Notes: generated by a model not told the origin, from the letters alone. 64,000 nucleotides of DNA from Skeletonema tropicum (GCA_037178625.1 CM074127.1:1364001-1428000), one strand, 5' to 3'; positions 1 through 11,527 are shown, numbered from the stretch's first letter. Translations and numbers: made by a program.

Positions 1-239
1 TCAAAAGAGGCCTCTCTGGCTTGTCAATGACTTCGTCACAGCCTGTGACTGACTCAGGACATACGAAATCTGAGTTGCATTCAGTGTCAACCATGCCTTG
101 AAGCTTGGCAAGAATGGCCATCCTCGAACGCTGGCATCTTGATGCTGCTGACCCCAGTGAAGCATTCGGCCTGATGCCCCTGATGCCGATTCCGCAGCAG
201 CGGCAAGAAGAACTGTAATAGTAACAAGGGTGATAGATG
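1..239 (-). other. possible 3' or internal part of a secreted Cys-rich protein at the left edge
   Basis: The minus strand shows coding-like frames at the window edge but no clean gene. One frame (about 239-87) starts with an ATG and a leucine-rich stretch like a signal peptide. A second frame stays open to base 1 and encodes a short Cys-containing stretch (TECNSDFVCPES, then TGCDE). This resembles the spacing in the Cys-rich surface protein at 19156-24111. A splice between frames, or an exon continuing left of the window, could unite them. I could not fix a start or junction. Function is unknown and the call is weak. Confidence 0.25.
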
Positions 240-608
240 CATTTTTTGAGATTGTAATGCTGATAATGAGCAGAAGATTTTATGAGATATACACGAGATG
301 TGTACATCATGTTCACGTCGGAACGTGGACCAAGAACTTGGTTCTATCTTTTCTTGGAACAAGAGAGAAGCAAGTTCTCGAACAGCGAGAAGTTGCTTCC
401 ATTCTGGAAAAGAAGGCTGTCAATAAGTCTGCTGTGATATTATGTTATGTGACATTCCAAGCCATTTGCTTATTCTACGGACTCCCATCTATTCTGCATC
501 ACCAACATCAAATTCAAATCCGCCTCCATTTCATCAGATTTCATCCTTTCTTCAATAACCGTCAATATTAACCGTCAAACAGCCTCATTACATCAATAAA
601 TATCAACC

Positions 609-1456
609 ATGTCTTCAGGAATCGCACGCGGGCGTCTATCAGAGGTGAGTTCCTACTAATGTCAAGGTGCGATGGTGGGCAAAGAAGCGATCAAATTCCA
701 CATAAATCATGTTTTTTGTGTAGGTGTAATTTGATGTCATTTTTTCGTCAGTTAGGGATGAACTGGTTGCTTTGATCCAGTTTGATGCAATGCAGAGACA
801 TTTCACTATGGAACATATGCAACTACATCTTCTATCGTTTTCATGATGGTTATCTTTTCACTGACGCCTAAATAAAAATACTTTAACCAACAGGAGCGCA
901 AAGCATGGCGCCGTGATCATCCATTCGGATTTTACGCCCGTCCACAGTCCAAGGGGGATGGATCCACCAACCTAATGACTTGGGATACTGGAATCCCTGG
1001 TAAAGAGAACACTGATTGGGAGGGAGGTGTGTACAAGGTCGTGTTGGAGTTTAGTGATGAGTACCCATCCAAGCCACCCAAGTGTAAATTTGTGCCACCT
1101 CTTTTCCACCCAAATGTGTAAGTTTTATGATATAATCATAATTTGTATGCTCCTATCCAATGCACATAATCATTGTCAACTGATGTGTTAAAAATTTTTG
1201 GTACTTGAATTATGCAACGACAATAAATTATAGCTACCCTTCTGGAACAATCTGCTTGAGTATTTTGAATGAAGAGGAGGGATGGCGTCCAGCAATCACA
1301 GTCAAACAAATGTTGTTGGGGATCCAAGACTTGCTCGATACACCAAATCCCCAAAGTCCTGCTCAATCAGAGGCTTACAATCTTTTCATCAATAACAAAG
1401 CTGAGTACAAACGACGAGTGAAAGCGGAGGCACGTAAGAACACTCCTAGCTCGTAA
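609..1456 (+). CDS. UBC9: SUMO-conjugating enzyme E2 (UBC9 family)
   Basis: Three exons, 609-644, 894-1117 and 1234-1456, join in phase through GT-AG introns (gtgagt...cag, gtaagt...tag) to give 160 aa, the usual UBC9 length. Visible signatures are the N-terminal SGIARGRL stretch, [23 protein letters not shown] and then [11 protein letters not shown]. The Cys of that last motif is the catalytic thioester residue, and the UBC9-typical WRPAIT follows it. Known family role: it accepts activated SUMO from the SAE1/SAE2 E1 and transfers it to lysines, often without an E3, mainly in the nucleus. The second splice falls between V and Y of the HPNVYPSG active-site motif, so the ATG-less downstream frame alone would lack the upstream E2 fold. 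It is convergent with the 7-TM gene downstream. Confidence 0.95.
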
Positions 1457-1907
1457 ATGAGACAAATTTTCATTGCTATTTACTTGCGGTCAAGTGGTCG
1501 TCTTTTCGGGTTAAACAAACAATATTCCAAGTGAAGCGGTGAAACTGTAATGATTGTCAATGCAGCGGACGAGCCACAATGATCGAATGTAATAGCGGGG
1601 GAGGGGGAAACTTTCAAGAATTTAGTAATGACTTTATTTTTCATGTGTCATCTACTCTAATGAGCAATTTCTAGTACGTCATTGTAAACTTCGTGTGCTT
1701 CAAACAAGCAGCAGATTCTTCTCTCTTTTTTACCACACGATAGGCATGCGAGCAATGCATCGCTCCTTAAGAGGTGTTTCTTCGAGGTATTCAAGCTCTA
1801 CAAACAGATGAACTTGAATTTGTGCAAACAACTTTCAAAGCACACATTTACCTCTTAAACCGATTAATATAGAAAACAATAACAATTTCATCTAAAGGAC
1901 GCCCTCG
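1457..1907. other. convergent intergenic spacer
   Basis: The 3' ends of the UBC9 gene (+) and the 7-TM gene (-) face each other here. I see no open frame, repeat or RNA gene, only AT-rich 3'-UTR-like sequence and one G-rich run near 1600. Confidence 0.6.
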
Positions 1908-3020
1908 TTACACAGATAAAGTAGCGACACCTTGGTAAGGGAGCCCTTCTGGTTCTGAATCTGGGACAGCCTGATATCCATTCTTTCCTCCTTCGGCGGC
2001 AGTATCAGCAGACCCATCCATATTTGTAGTGAACCGACTTTGTAAAATGTATAACATCAAAGCCAGAATGGCAACCTCCGACCAATGTTTCAAAAGGATG
2101 TAAGAGTCCCAAAGCTTATGAGAAAATACCTCTGCCACCGTCCCATATTTGTGCCAATACATAATGAGCATCACTGCAAAAATAGTCTCTATAAAGGCAC
2201 GGGTAAAGAAGAAGAGGTTGCCCGTTACCGTAATCCACACAATCCGCTTTACCTGCGATTCAGTTGACACCTGATTGATGGCTCCCAGTGTCTTGAGCAC
2301 AGTTCGAAATCTATGGGAGAAGATGGTAATCTCGCAAACACACACGAGACTAACTAACGATAGAGTGACGGCATTCACCAGAATCATTCCCTCGGTCGAG
2401 TAATATTTCATCAAGAAGAATGTCGCATTCAAAATTTGAACAAAGAGGAGCACCGACACAAGGACCAAGAAGGTCACCATTGGCTTACTCCTACGAGCAC
2501 CGGGGTAAAAGTACTTCTTCAAAATATCCGCCCAATACACCAAAATGAGAATAAAGATACTAAAGAGGCAGAGAGATCCGGCACCAACGAGTAGGATTTC
2601 GAGGAACTTGAGTTTCCATTCTGGATGATCGGGATCAAATGCCATTTTTGCGTGGGGTGTGTAGTATGGTGACCAGAAGGTGCTGGGGACGATCAACCAT
2701 ATTGTTCGGAGAGTCGCTGTTAGTAGGATGAGGCTGTAGAAGGCTGTGACGACGGTTGTTTCTGCTCCACCTTGTGACCTACTGTATGACATGCTGTAAC
2801 GAAATAGATATATGGATATGCATATTATGTCAGAGGCACCACAAAAGATACTTGTATAGATTGATGATAAGACGATAGATCTGAAAACTCACCGCTTTGC
2901 AGCAATGATGGCTGTAGCTAAAAAGGCCACACCTAAAACCGCATCACTATAAAACTCAAACGTCGTCTCGGGGACCTGCGACGTGACAAGCCCGAGTGCT
3001 CTATGTAGCGGAGATGTCAT
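1908..3020 (-). CDS. 7-TM protein, THH1/TOM1/TOM3 domain family
   Basis: Two exons, 2893-3020 and 1908-2793, join in phase (CG|C, Arg) through a 99-nt intron, giving 337 aa. The first exon supplies the first membrane helix (AVLGVAFLATAIIAA). Six further hydrophobic helices follow, with the patterns ILILVYWADIL, FSHRFRTVLKTL and HWSEVAILALMLYILQ lining up with plant TOBAMOVIRUS MULTIPLICATION 1/3 and THH1 proteins. In plants these are tonoplast proteins, named for supporting tobamovirus RNA replication; their cellular role is poorly defined. The polar C-terminal tail of about 45 residues is Glu/Gly-rich. The TOM1-like call rests on helix order and a few motifs; a GPR137-like or other 7-TM family is the alternative. 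Confidence 0.72.
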
Positions 3021-3378
3021 GATGATTGTGATCTTAGGAAGCGGCTGTCAAAAGAATAAGTAGGTAGTATCATCACCATTGAAGGAGCACCTACTAGCAC
3101 CTACTGGCTGCGTCGTTACGCCGCCAACAATTTATTGAGATCTGTTTCCCGTTTTTTGGGGGAGAAGGGCTTTTCTTTTCTCGAACGTCGGATAGATGAG
3201 ACAGTTGCGTGATCATGGGTTTGACGCGTGGGCTGTGTGTATCAGAGATATTGGCGGGAATCATAGCCTTCGCCAAGAGTTCATCAACATACATCAATCA
3301 TGACTTTTTCATTGGTTGGCACTGATCTATTATTTGCCAACCTCTAACCTGTATCATCGTAACAGACAATAAAGTACC

Positions 3379-4689
3379 ATGGGATTCGGAGGTCGCGGAG
3401 GAGGTAGAGGCGGCCGCGGCAGCGGTGGCCGTGGAGGAGGCAGCGGTGGAGGAGGAAGAGGTAACCCAGCCGCCCAACCACGCCTCCAACTCTGCCGTAA
3501 CTTCGCCTCTGGAAATTGCACACGAGGTGACAAATGTAGCTTTGCCCACGTGGTAAAAATGCATGCTGTTACGGAAGCATCCGATAAAAATCCAGATGCA
3601 AAAACCAATTACAATAGAGGGTATAGTGGCCAGAATACCAAATCGAAAGATAAGCATAAAGTGACAAGTGTGTCGGTTTGGGAGACGAATGGACAAATTA
3701 AACTGTTTACTGGATCACATGATGGGAAATGGCGGTTGTGGAATGCTGCACCCGCTGCTAATGGAAGTGTGACTCTAACACAAGAATTCGAACACTTCGT
3801 TGGGGGACCAGTGGATACAGTTCATATAGCAGCACACTACTTCTTTTGTGGATTTGAGGCTTCTCCGATTGAATGCCCAGATGCCAAAGCGGGTATGGTC
3901 CACAGTTGGAATTTGAATGCTCCGTCAGACCCTCCTATGGAATTATGGATGGGTCCCATGGCCAAATATGCAGGATCGGGTAGGATACGAAGTTTGTGGA
4001 CAACTGCCGATGGGAGTGTGTTTAGTGGTGGATCTGATGGAATTATTCGCCAATGGGCATTTAACCCAACTGGTGGACCGAATGGAACTCCTGGCTTTTC
4101 TTTGGTGAAAAGTATGAGTGGTCACTTGGGCGCTGTGACTGGTCTTGCACTAGTGGGAACTATGCTATGGAGTGGTGGGATGGATGGGACTCTTCGACTG
4201 TGGAATGTTGAGTCTGGGGACCAAGTTCATTTAGTTCCAGCAGTCAAAAAAGATGCGGCGAATAGTTCACCTGGACACCATTCAGGTCCAGTTACTGGTC
4301 TGTTGCCGTTTGAAGCACCGAACAATCAGGGTTCATTTGTCTTTAGTTCTTCGTTAGATGAGACTGTCAAAGTCTGGAATGCTACCAATGGGGAGTGCGT
4401 TGCGTCAGAGTCACACGGACAGGGAGTCACTTCGATTGCACTTACAGCTGATCCAAAGGGAAACCCGCTTCTCTTATGTGGTTTGTTCTACGGAGACATT
4501 ATGATTCGAGGAACAATATCCAATCCTCCTCTAGTTCTACTACTCAAACTATCACATCAATATGTTGGTGTTGGGCACGAGCTTGGTCCTGTGAATGATA
4601 TACAGTCTGGTCCGGGAAATACGTTCTATGCTGTTGCAGATGATGGGAAGTTAACGGTGTGGCAGATTACAGGAGATTTTGGTTTGTAA
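3379..4689 (+). CDS. CCCH zinc finger and WD40 repeat protein (ZFWD-like)
   Basis: A single-exon gene of 436 aa. Residues 1-33 are an RGG/Gly-rich tract of the kind that binds RNA. Residues about 38-58 form one CCCH finger (C-x7-C-x5-C-x3-H, ending CSFAH). From about residue 95 there are WD40 blades with recognisable ends (GKWRLW, IRQWAF, TLRLWN, TVKVWN, KLTVWQ), enough for a seven-bladed propeller. The order CCCH then WD40 matches the plant ZFWD family, thought to act in RNA metabolism; substrates are not known. The GC-rich N-terminus leaves long antisense open frames that are shadows. The ATG at 3379 sits in context ACCATGG. Confidence 0.85.
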   Translation: MGFGGRGGGRGGRGSGGRGGGSGGGGRGNPAAQPRLQLCRNFASGNCTRGDKCSFAHVVKMHAVTEASDKNPDAKTNYNRGYSGQNTKSKDKHKVTSVSVWETNGQIKLFTGSHDGKWRLWNAAPAANGSVTLTQEFEHFVGGPVDTVHIAAHYFFCGFEASPIECPDAKAGMVHSWNLNAPSDPPMELWMGPMAKYAGSGRIRSLWTTADGSVFSGGSDGIIRQWAFNPTGGPNGTPGFSLVKSMSGHLGAVTGLALVGTMLWSGGMDGTLRLWNVESGDQVHLVPAVKKDAANSSPGHHSGPVTGLLPFEAPNNQGSFVFSSSLDETVKVWNATNGECVASESHGQGVTSIALTADPKGNPLLLCGLFYGDIMIRGTISNPPLVLLLKLSHQYVGVGHELGPVNDIQSGPGNTFYAVADDGKLTVWQITGDFGL

Positions 4690-5086
4690 AGAAGCCTTTT
4701 TAGTTAGCAACCAGTGCTATGGAAACTTTAACAACTTTATATTTAATCATTACCGCACTCGTCGATGGAGAGGGTCGTATTTGCCGCCTCTCTCTCCTCA
4801 ACAATAATTGGTCATCGATATTAACAATATTAAGATCATTTTTCTCAAAAGCAGGAGTGGCATTGCATGAACCCAACTCTCTTGCATCTGAGCTTGTCCA
4901 GTACCTAACATATTCATTTCTGCCGATCAGCAAAATTTGATTTGACTCGACTCACGTCATGTCCGACTTCCGACGCTCCAACCTCCAACATCATTACCAT
5001 GACCATTTGCCATACGCCTCATGTACCTACTCATTTGTGGCTGGTTGTTGTAGGATGTTGTGTTCGTTCCACGAGACAAAGCTAAA
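4690..5086. other. intergenic spacer upstream of the CDK gene
   Basis: About 400 bases between two same-strand genes. AT-rich, with no recognisable gene, repeat or RNA; it presumably holds the terminator of the CCCH-WD40 gene and the promoter of the kinase. Confidence 0.5.
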
Positions 5087-6187
5087 ATGACCAAAAAGAG
5101 ACCACTCTGGATTGCCGAGGGCAATTTCCCTTTGGTCGATGAATCCGCTACATATGGAAGCTGTTCCAATGTCTCTTCAAGATACGAAAAGATTGGCCGA
5201 ATAGGCGAGGGAACGTATGGAGTTGTTTACCAGGCACGTGACAAGCAAACTCGTGACATTGTGGCTCTAAAACGCTGTCTTGCAAATAATGAGTCCAGTG
5301 ATGGCTTTCCTGTCACAACACTGCGTGAGATAACATTACTGAAGGAAATACAGGGGAGCGGAGGTCACCCGCATATCGTGTCACTGAAAGATGTTACTGT
5401 CTCTTCCAGCCGATCAGGTGTTTTTTTGGTCTTTGAATATGCGGAGCACGACCTGGCTACTCTTGTGGATGATCATTATAAGCAGCATCAGTCATCTCCC
5501 TTCCGAGAAAGTGAGGTGAAGAAGCTCATGCAACAATTGTTGGATGCAATCAAGTTTCTACATTCACGTTGCATCATTCATCGTGACTTGAAGTGCTCGA
5601 ACCTGCTGTACAATCATCGAGGAGAGCTCAAAATTGCAGACTTTGGGCTGGCAAGAAGAGTAGGAAGTGACAATGACATCAACGACGTCTCAAAAACATG
5701 CAGTCTCACACCGAAGGTGGTCAGCCTGTGGTATCGTCCACCGGAACTGCTGTTTGGATTGGAGAGATACGATCAAGGCATCGATAACTTTGGTGCAGGT
5801 TGCATAATGGGAGAGCTGCTATTGGGCAGGCCAGTGATGGATGGAAGGAATGAGATGGATCAGATTCAAAAGATGTTTGACTTTCTTGGGCCTCCTAATG
5901 AGGATGAATGGCCTGGTGTGAAACGAATGCCAGTTTTTAGAAGCGGCGAGATGGAACTACCGAAACAATGGCATGGCAGAAATTCAGGCAAGCACATGTT
6001 AGATGTATTCCGTCGGTGGAAGCGCACCGCTGGAATCAAATTGTTGGGTGGGTTATTGAAATACAATCCCAATGATAGATGGAAGGCTGCAGACGCCTTG
6101 GAAGCCGAATGGTTTGGAGAGATGCCCTATCCAACTGCCCAGAGTCTAATGCCAACTTTCCCAACTAAGCACAAAAAGACTCCGTAG
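5087..6187 (+). CDS. cyclin-dependent kinase, CDK10/CDK11-like
   Basis: 366 aa from the ATG in AAAATGACC; the frame is open a little upstream but only with a GTG. Kinase landmarks in order: Gly-loop GEGTYGVVY (about 37-45), VALK lysine (about 60), cyclin-binding helix PVTTLREI (about 75, the PITSLRE type of CDK10/11), HRDLKCSNLL catalytic loop (about 165), DFGLAR (about 185), and LTPKVVSLWYRPPELLFG activation segment. LTPKVV is closest to CDK10 and LWYRPPELL is CDK-general. These kinases partner a cyclin in the nucleus (CDK10 with cyclin M, CDK11 with cyclin L) and act in transcription or splicing and cell-cycle control. Oddity: the usual D-x-W motif of subdomain IX reads DNFGAGC, so Trp is replaced by Phe. 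The 10/11 assignment is tentative. Confidence 0.85.
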   Translation: MTKKRPLWIAEGNFPLVDESATYGSCSNVSSRYEKIGRIGEGTYGVVYQARDKQTRDIVALKRCLANNESSDGFPVTTLREITLLKEIQGSGGHPHIVSLKDVTVSSSRSGVFLVFEYAEHDLATLVDDHYKQHQSSPFRESEVKKLMQQLLDAIKFLHSRCIIHRDLKCSNLLYNHRGELKIADFGLARRVGSDNDINDVSKTCSLTPKVVSLWYRPPELLFGLERYDQGIDNFGAGCIMGELLLGRPVMDGRNEMDQIQKMFDFLGPPNEDEWPGVKRMPVFRSGEMELPKQWHGRNSGKHMLDVFRRWKRTAGIKLLGGLLKYNPNDRWKAADALEAEWFGEMPYPTAQSLMPTFPTKHKKTP

Positions 6188-6415
6188 AACTGCTTGAAAC
6201 AGTTTATTTTAGTACATGCATACTTATTAAAATCCATCCTATACGAACACCTCTCTATAGTAAAGATGTCCGTAGTCCACGCGTTTGTCATTCGGCTTGA
6301 ACCACCGAAACCTCATTATTATTATGAATCTCCTCCATTGCGAAACAAAATAACTCCAAAACTTTTTTCTTATCTTTTCTTTCAACTTCGTTTCTTTTTC
6401 AATTGTCAAATCTTT

Positions 6416-7479
6416 TCACCTTCCGCCGGCTCTTCCAGGTGTACCCGGTCTTCCGTATCCCGATCTTTGTTGCTGAGCACTAGCTGGCTTCAAAATTTGG
6501 AAAGAGCACATGAGAGTGTCATCAACCGTCATCATTGCACCAGCATTGTCAAACTCTCCACAGTAGTTGGGCGCCGAGAACACTGTCACTAGTTCTCTCC
6601 CCGCGAAAAACTCATATCCGTCTTCCACAACCTGGTGAGCACGGACTACAAGATCAAGGTCATGACGACGAAGGAATTGACGCACAACATCGCCACCGAA
6701 TGTGAATGACACACCACGGTCATTCTCATTCCATCCAGTAATAGATGGGTCAGGATCGGCCCAAAGAATATCACACAGAAGACCAGTATCAGGAACATCA
6801 CATGGCCTTGCAATGTTAGCAATCTGTTCCATCTGGCTCAGCTCAGGGCTCAAGCCACCATGCATGCAGATGATTTTGTCATCAATAACAGCCGTACAGG
6901 GGAGGCAGTTAAAAGTATTGCAGAAAGCCTTCCATAGCTTGACACTGAAACGACGACGGCACTCGTCATAGAAACCGTAGATCCTGTTGATTCCGGCACA
7001 TTCATGGTTGCCTCTGAGGATGAAAAAGTTTTCCGGGTACTTGATCTTATAAGCAAATAACAAATATACGACTTCGAGAGATTGCTTTCCTCGGTCAACG
7101 TAGTCACCAAGGAAGAGATAATTGGCCTGTAGAGATTAATTGAGGAAAGACGGAGGTGAGAAAACAGTAACAATAGAGTCACAAGAGGGACAACAAACCA
7201 CTAACTGCGTACCTCAGGTGGGAAGCCTCCGTATTCAAACAACCGTAAAAGGTCAGTGTATTGACCATGTATATCACCGCAAATCTTTATGGGAGCCCCC
7301 AACTCTAAAAGCATAGGTTGACTAAGCAACACTTCTCTAGCTTGATTACAAAGATTGGTGGCATCCTGAACGCTTATATCTACTGGCGTCCCAGGCTTTT
7401 TGTTCCTAGCCGACAAAAGGTTGTCGATTATGCCATCAATCCATGACTCGTCCGGAACATTGTTATTTTGACGCAGCAT
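6416..7479 (-). CDS. PP1: serine/threonine protein phosphatase PP1 catalytic subunit
   Basis: Two exons, 7213-7479 and 6416-7126, join in phase 0 through an 86-nt GT-AG intron, giving 325 aa, the family length. All metal and active-site motifs of the PPP family are present: [26 protein letters not shown] (just after the junction), [40 protein letters not shown] and [11 protein letters not shown]. The sequence is of PP1 type, not PP2A type. It dephosphorylates Ser/Thr in many complexes, with target choice set by regulatory subunits. The C-terminal tail (about 20 residues, Gln/Gly/Arg-rich) is the usual variable part. It converges with the CDK gene at 5087-6187 and diverges from the surface protein gene at 8780. 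Confidence 0.96.
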
Positions 7480-8779
7480 ATTTCAAACGTCCTATATATG
7501 TACCGAATTGCTCCCCGAAGTACCAAATGATTTACTCAGTCAAATTCGTCAACATGAAATCAATTGATAGTTACCTTCGCAAATCTGAAAGAGGGAGAGA
7601 GAAAAAAAGTGTATGATGTGAGTCTAAATGCGGGTAAAAATAAAAAGGGACAAAAATGACCACTGTCCATATGAATTGTAAGGACCAAAGTCATACATCC
7701 CAACATTAAAAAACATCAGTTCCCATAACATCCAGCTAACAAAGGCGGCGGTTGATGTTGGCTGGCTCACAGCCGACAGAGGGACTTCGCAGTCAGGGCA
7801 AACCCATGCTGGCCGTGAAAAGATAGCTGTCAACAGACCTTCTGGCACAAACTCTCGACACAATCTATCTGTGTGATGATGCTTGCCATCAGAGTTGTTG
7901 GGCTACCAACCTGGCATCTTTTCGCGAGTAGATCTCTCTACCTCGGCCCCACGAGGTCTTGGGTCATTGGCGGCACCCGCCATTGCACTTTGAGGCCAAA
8001 TTGAGATATGGCCGGGTAGAGTCCATTTTGGCATCCCCATAACCATAGATCGTCACAGTGATTTTTATACCGCACATAAATAGGCCAGTAACCGTCCATC
8101 ACAACATTTATGATGGACATAGTTATGTTAGGCCGTGTGTTTTTGTGCACTCTCATCTGTCCGTGGGTTGCCTGATTGAGCCCTTAGCTCGCCATCCGCC
8201 TCCTCCTAGCCAAGCTAATTAAGCTGCGTCTTATTATTAATTTTCATTATTATTCACCGTGCCGTATTATTTCTCCGCCTCTCTGAATTGACAAGGCAAT
8301 GCCTTTGTTTTCCTCACCTCCATCCAACCTGTGCATGTGCATGTGGCTTGGGCGTTGGGCACAAAATTGCGTCTAACGTCAACCGTCGGTAACCACGAAA
8401 TTGTTTGGCCGGGCGGTTTTGCCCTTTACCTGTAGAAAACACGTACCACTTTTCAAGCGGAATTGGTATTATACCCCTAAAATACTATACCAGCAGTGCC
8501 AAGGGACTCGAGTCGATTGGCGGGTCTTGTGAAAGAAACTCTCACATTCGTGTGCACGCAACGATGCACATCATGATTTCAAAATCTCCGCTTTTTCATT
8601 TTTTCATGCGAAGACTTGTGCATTGCTCTACGATACTCCAATCTCCTCCACCTCCATCAACCAACGAAACACTGAAGTTAGCCTCTCTGTGAAGGATATT
8701 CCGGGGTGTATTCAGCTGATAGGAGAGTGGCGTCGTGACAGTAGCAGAGCCGCATCTTGAGCTCTTGTTTCAAACTAAA
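7480..8779. other. divergent intergenic region
   Basis: 1.3 kb between the PP1 gene (-) and the P/S-repeat protein gene (+). It must contain both promoters. A possible untranslated exon of the PP1 gene ends near 7577 on the minus strand (donor-like GTAACT), but it has no coding content. The short open frames here lack ATG starts or family resemblance. A TTA-rich stretch lies around 8215-8265. Confidence 0.5.
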
Positions 8780-11294
8780 ATGAAAATGAGAAGTGCTCTT
8801 CTCATAGCTCTAGCAGCTATTGACGCTGTTTACGCTCAACTTAACACGACCGCTCCAAGTGTGGCTTTGTCAACGAATCTTCCAACGATCAATCCGACAA
8901 TCGCACCGAATACTGCGTCTCCTACTGCGTCTCCCTCTGTAGTATCAAGCCTCACTCCAAGCAAATTTCCATCAATATCTCCGTCAATTTCTCCAAGCAA
9001 ATTTCCATCAAAATCTCCGTCAAGTACTCCATCAACTTCTCCGTCAAGCGCTCCGTCAAGTACTCCATCAACTTCACCGACAAGTGCTGCGTCAAATACT
9101 CCGTCAAGTAATCCGACAGGTTCTCCGTCAGCCTCTCCGACAAGCGCTCCGTCAAAGACTCCGTCAAGTAATCCGTCAAGTACTCCATCAACTTCTCCGA
9201 CAAGCGCTCCGTCAAATACTCCGTCAAGTAATCCGACAGATTCTCCGTCAGTCTCTCCGACAAGCGCTCCGTCAAAATCTCCGTCAAGTGCTCCCACAGA
9301 ATCTCCGTCAGACTCTCCGTCAACGTCAGTCTCTCCGTCAGATGCTCCAACAAATGCTCCTTCAATCTCGCCAACAAGTTTTCCTTCTACAGCTCCAACT
9401 TCATCTCCAAGCACAAGCAGTGCACCATCAGCTTCGCCTACCCAATCTTCCCAGCCGACGCCATTCCCAACAGTATCTTTCCAGCCAACTGCAGAACCAT
9501 CGGCAACGCCATCTCTTGCACCTACCCAATCGAGTTATCCATCTTTCGCCCCTACTGTGTCGGCTGCACCGTCAGGTTCTCCATCTGTGCTTCCAACAGC
9601 AGCCCCAATTATTGCGCCATCCGGTGCACCTTCTCTGGAGGAAAAGGTTGAATACGTTTCAGAGTACACACAACAACTGACTGTAACACAACTGTTCAAT
9701 AATGATCAAGTTGAGAGATTTTGCCGTATTTATACCCGATACACACTCAACTTTGGGTACGAAGTGATCGGGCCTCAAATATATACTAAATGTAATGTAC
9801 GTTCCCAATTAATTGGTTACACGAGAAGAAAACTAACTTTTTGGAATAGGCTAAGAAGAATGTTACAGGATGAGACACAACAGGGAGGGACAAACGACAC
9901 GCAAGCTATTCTAACCTTGAACTTCTTCATGAGGTATTCAACAAGGATTGGCGTGTACGATTTGGAAAACTACAATTCGCTCTTTACTCAATATGTGAAT
10001 TCAAATATACCAAAAGTACAGGAGGATATGCAAACGTTACAGCTACCGGTTTTGGCTGTGGCTGACGTGATCGAGCTGGAAGAAGTCAGCCCCACGTTTA
10101 GACCTACTATGGCTCCAACAACCGAGGCACCGGTACCAATAACTCAGACACCTTCAACAGCACCTTCAGTTTTGGTATTAGCTACAAATCCTACCCCGGC
10201 GCCCAGTCAAACTAGCTTTGCGTTGGGTTTAGCATTAGGTCTTATTGGGGCGTTCGTTGTTGCGGCAATTGGTTTCGTTTACTATCGACATTTAGAGAAA
10301 CAAAAACAAAAGGAAGAATACATAAAACGTGAACTCTCGGGGGACAACAATGATATTGATAGTTTAGGAATTGATGGGGACATGGGGGGTTCCATGGAGG
10401 TGAAAACAAGTAATCACAACGGTGCATTGAACCTAGAGGATACTATCAATGATGGCGTTTCTGACAATATTATTGATGGTAATGGCCAAGGAATAGTACG
10501 TGATCCCAATGCTCCAGGACTAATACAATCATCCCCACCAAGGATTGGTTCAGCTTACGATATTGAAAGTGGCCCACCTATGAACGCTACTATTTCTTCG
10601 TCAGTTGGGTCTGCTCCAGCGGTACATCCCAATGTACATCCCAATGCTTATGCAACCATGGACTCTCTCTTTTCACAACAAGTTTCGCAGGCTCAATCTC
10701 ACCACTATCAAGAGTCTTTCCAGGGTGGAACTGCAAATTATTTAGTGGGGGATGCATCGTTCAGCTCCGATTCTGAAGACGAGCTTGTCAATCCTTCCGC
10801 CTTTGACGGTAGCCATGATGAATTAGATAACTACAAGAACAATGATCTTGAAATTTTGAGAGATGCCGTTGAGGAAGCTGTCGATGATGTAGAAGGTATG
10901 CTCAGTTTGGCAATGACTCAGGCGTTGACTGAGAGCGAAGAGGCAGAATTGCCGTGGGGTTCAGAGGATAGTGGATCCATTGAGGCTAGTTGTTTGTTTG
11001 AAACCTACGATTGGTTAAAGAGAAACGAAGAGTCGCCGTTAGATACAAGGTTAGTTGGGCTTCTTTTACTTTTCGTTCCTATTCGTGTCGCATCTTCTCA
11101 CATATGTTTACATTTCTTCTCTCAGAAATGAATTCTTCCAAGAAGTCATAAATAATACCGTCATTACTGTTTTGTTTGGGCTAATGCATCCATTAGAGGC
11201 GGCCCAACTAGCCCACGGGGTTGCCACTGTTATTGGATTGCCGCTGTTGAAAGAGTTGCCGAAGAAAACTCTTGTCATTCACAGGAATGCGTAA
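8780..11294 (+). CDS. P/S-repeat single-pass surface protein with conserved cytoplasmic tail
   Basis: Exons 8780-11049 and 11126-11294 join in phase (AG|A, Arg) to give 812 aa. Layout: signal peptide (MKMRSALLIALAA..., cleavage near AYAQ, about residue 20); a P/S/T region of some 260 residues made of SAPSxTPSSNP-type repeats; an ectodomain about 288-440 with only two Cys (FCRIY, TKCNV) and two RR-x-L sites; a second P/T linker; one TM helix at about 479-501 followed by a basic stop-transfer (YYRHLEKQKQK); then an acidic cytoplasmic tail. P/S-rich repeats of this kind are common in diatom wall-associated proteins, where they are probably glycosylated. The last about 60 residues lead straight into an RNA-recognition motif that is broken by frame changes after 11281 (next entry). 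The first ATG in frame after the upstream GTG was chosen. Confidence 0.75.
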
Positions 11295-11527
11295 GACTAC
11301 CGATGTTGATCGCGGGCAGCATGTCATTTTGTCAGCCTTTGAAAGGTTCGGGCCAATAGAGGCAGCAGCTATCGCCCCCAATAATCGTGGGTTTGGGTTC
11401 GTACGCTTCTCCAAACCAAAATCAGTTCAACGAGCACTTAGAAAAGTATCGCGTGGCTGAGATTGAAATACAGAATGTGAGTGTGTCGATAAAGACTCTT
11501 GAAAATACTACGTCATCAAGAGAATAG
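11282..11527 (+). pseudogene. frame-broken RRM (RNA-recognition motif) continuation of the preceding gene
   Basis: Just past residue LVIHR of the upstream gene the reading shifts by one base into a frame containing an RRM: an RNP2-like LVIH strand before the shift, a helix (ILSAFERFGPIEAAA), then the RNP1 motif RGFGFVRF. A second one-base shift near 11438 restores a plausible last helix and strand (EKYRVAEIEIQNVSVSI) that ends at 11527. No intron is long enough to explain either jump; the only candidate would be about 29 nt. Either the RRM is decaying and the protein really stops at 11294, or the assembly carries two single-base insertions. Confidence 0.6.

Noticed and set aside
3298..3696. 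Minus-strand frames opposite the RGG/CCCH region
   Set aside because: GC-rich Gly/Arg repeats leave antisense frames open as Pro/Ala/Ser runs; no domain is present.
5060..5086. N-terminal extension of the CDK gene
   Set aside because: It would start at GTG; the ATG at 5087 has a better context and gives the normal kinase length.
7624..7863. 79-codon minus-strand frame with PAWVCPDC
   Set aside because: No ATG start, no recognisable domain, and located in a promoter region.
8836..9414. Long antisense open frame (192 codons, DGxxxG repeats) opposite the P/S-repeat region
   Set aside because: It is the codon-repeat shadow of the sense tandem repeat; sense codons for Ser/Pro create Asp/Gly antisense codons without stops. 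A second antisense frame (8952-9377) has the same cause.
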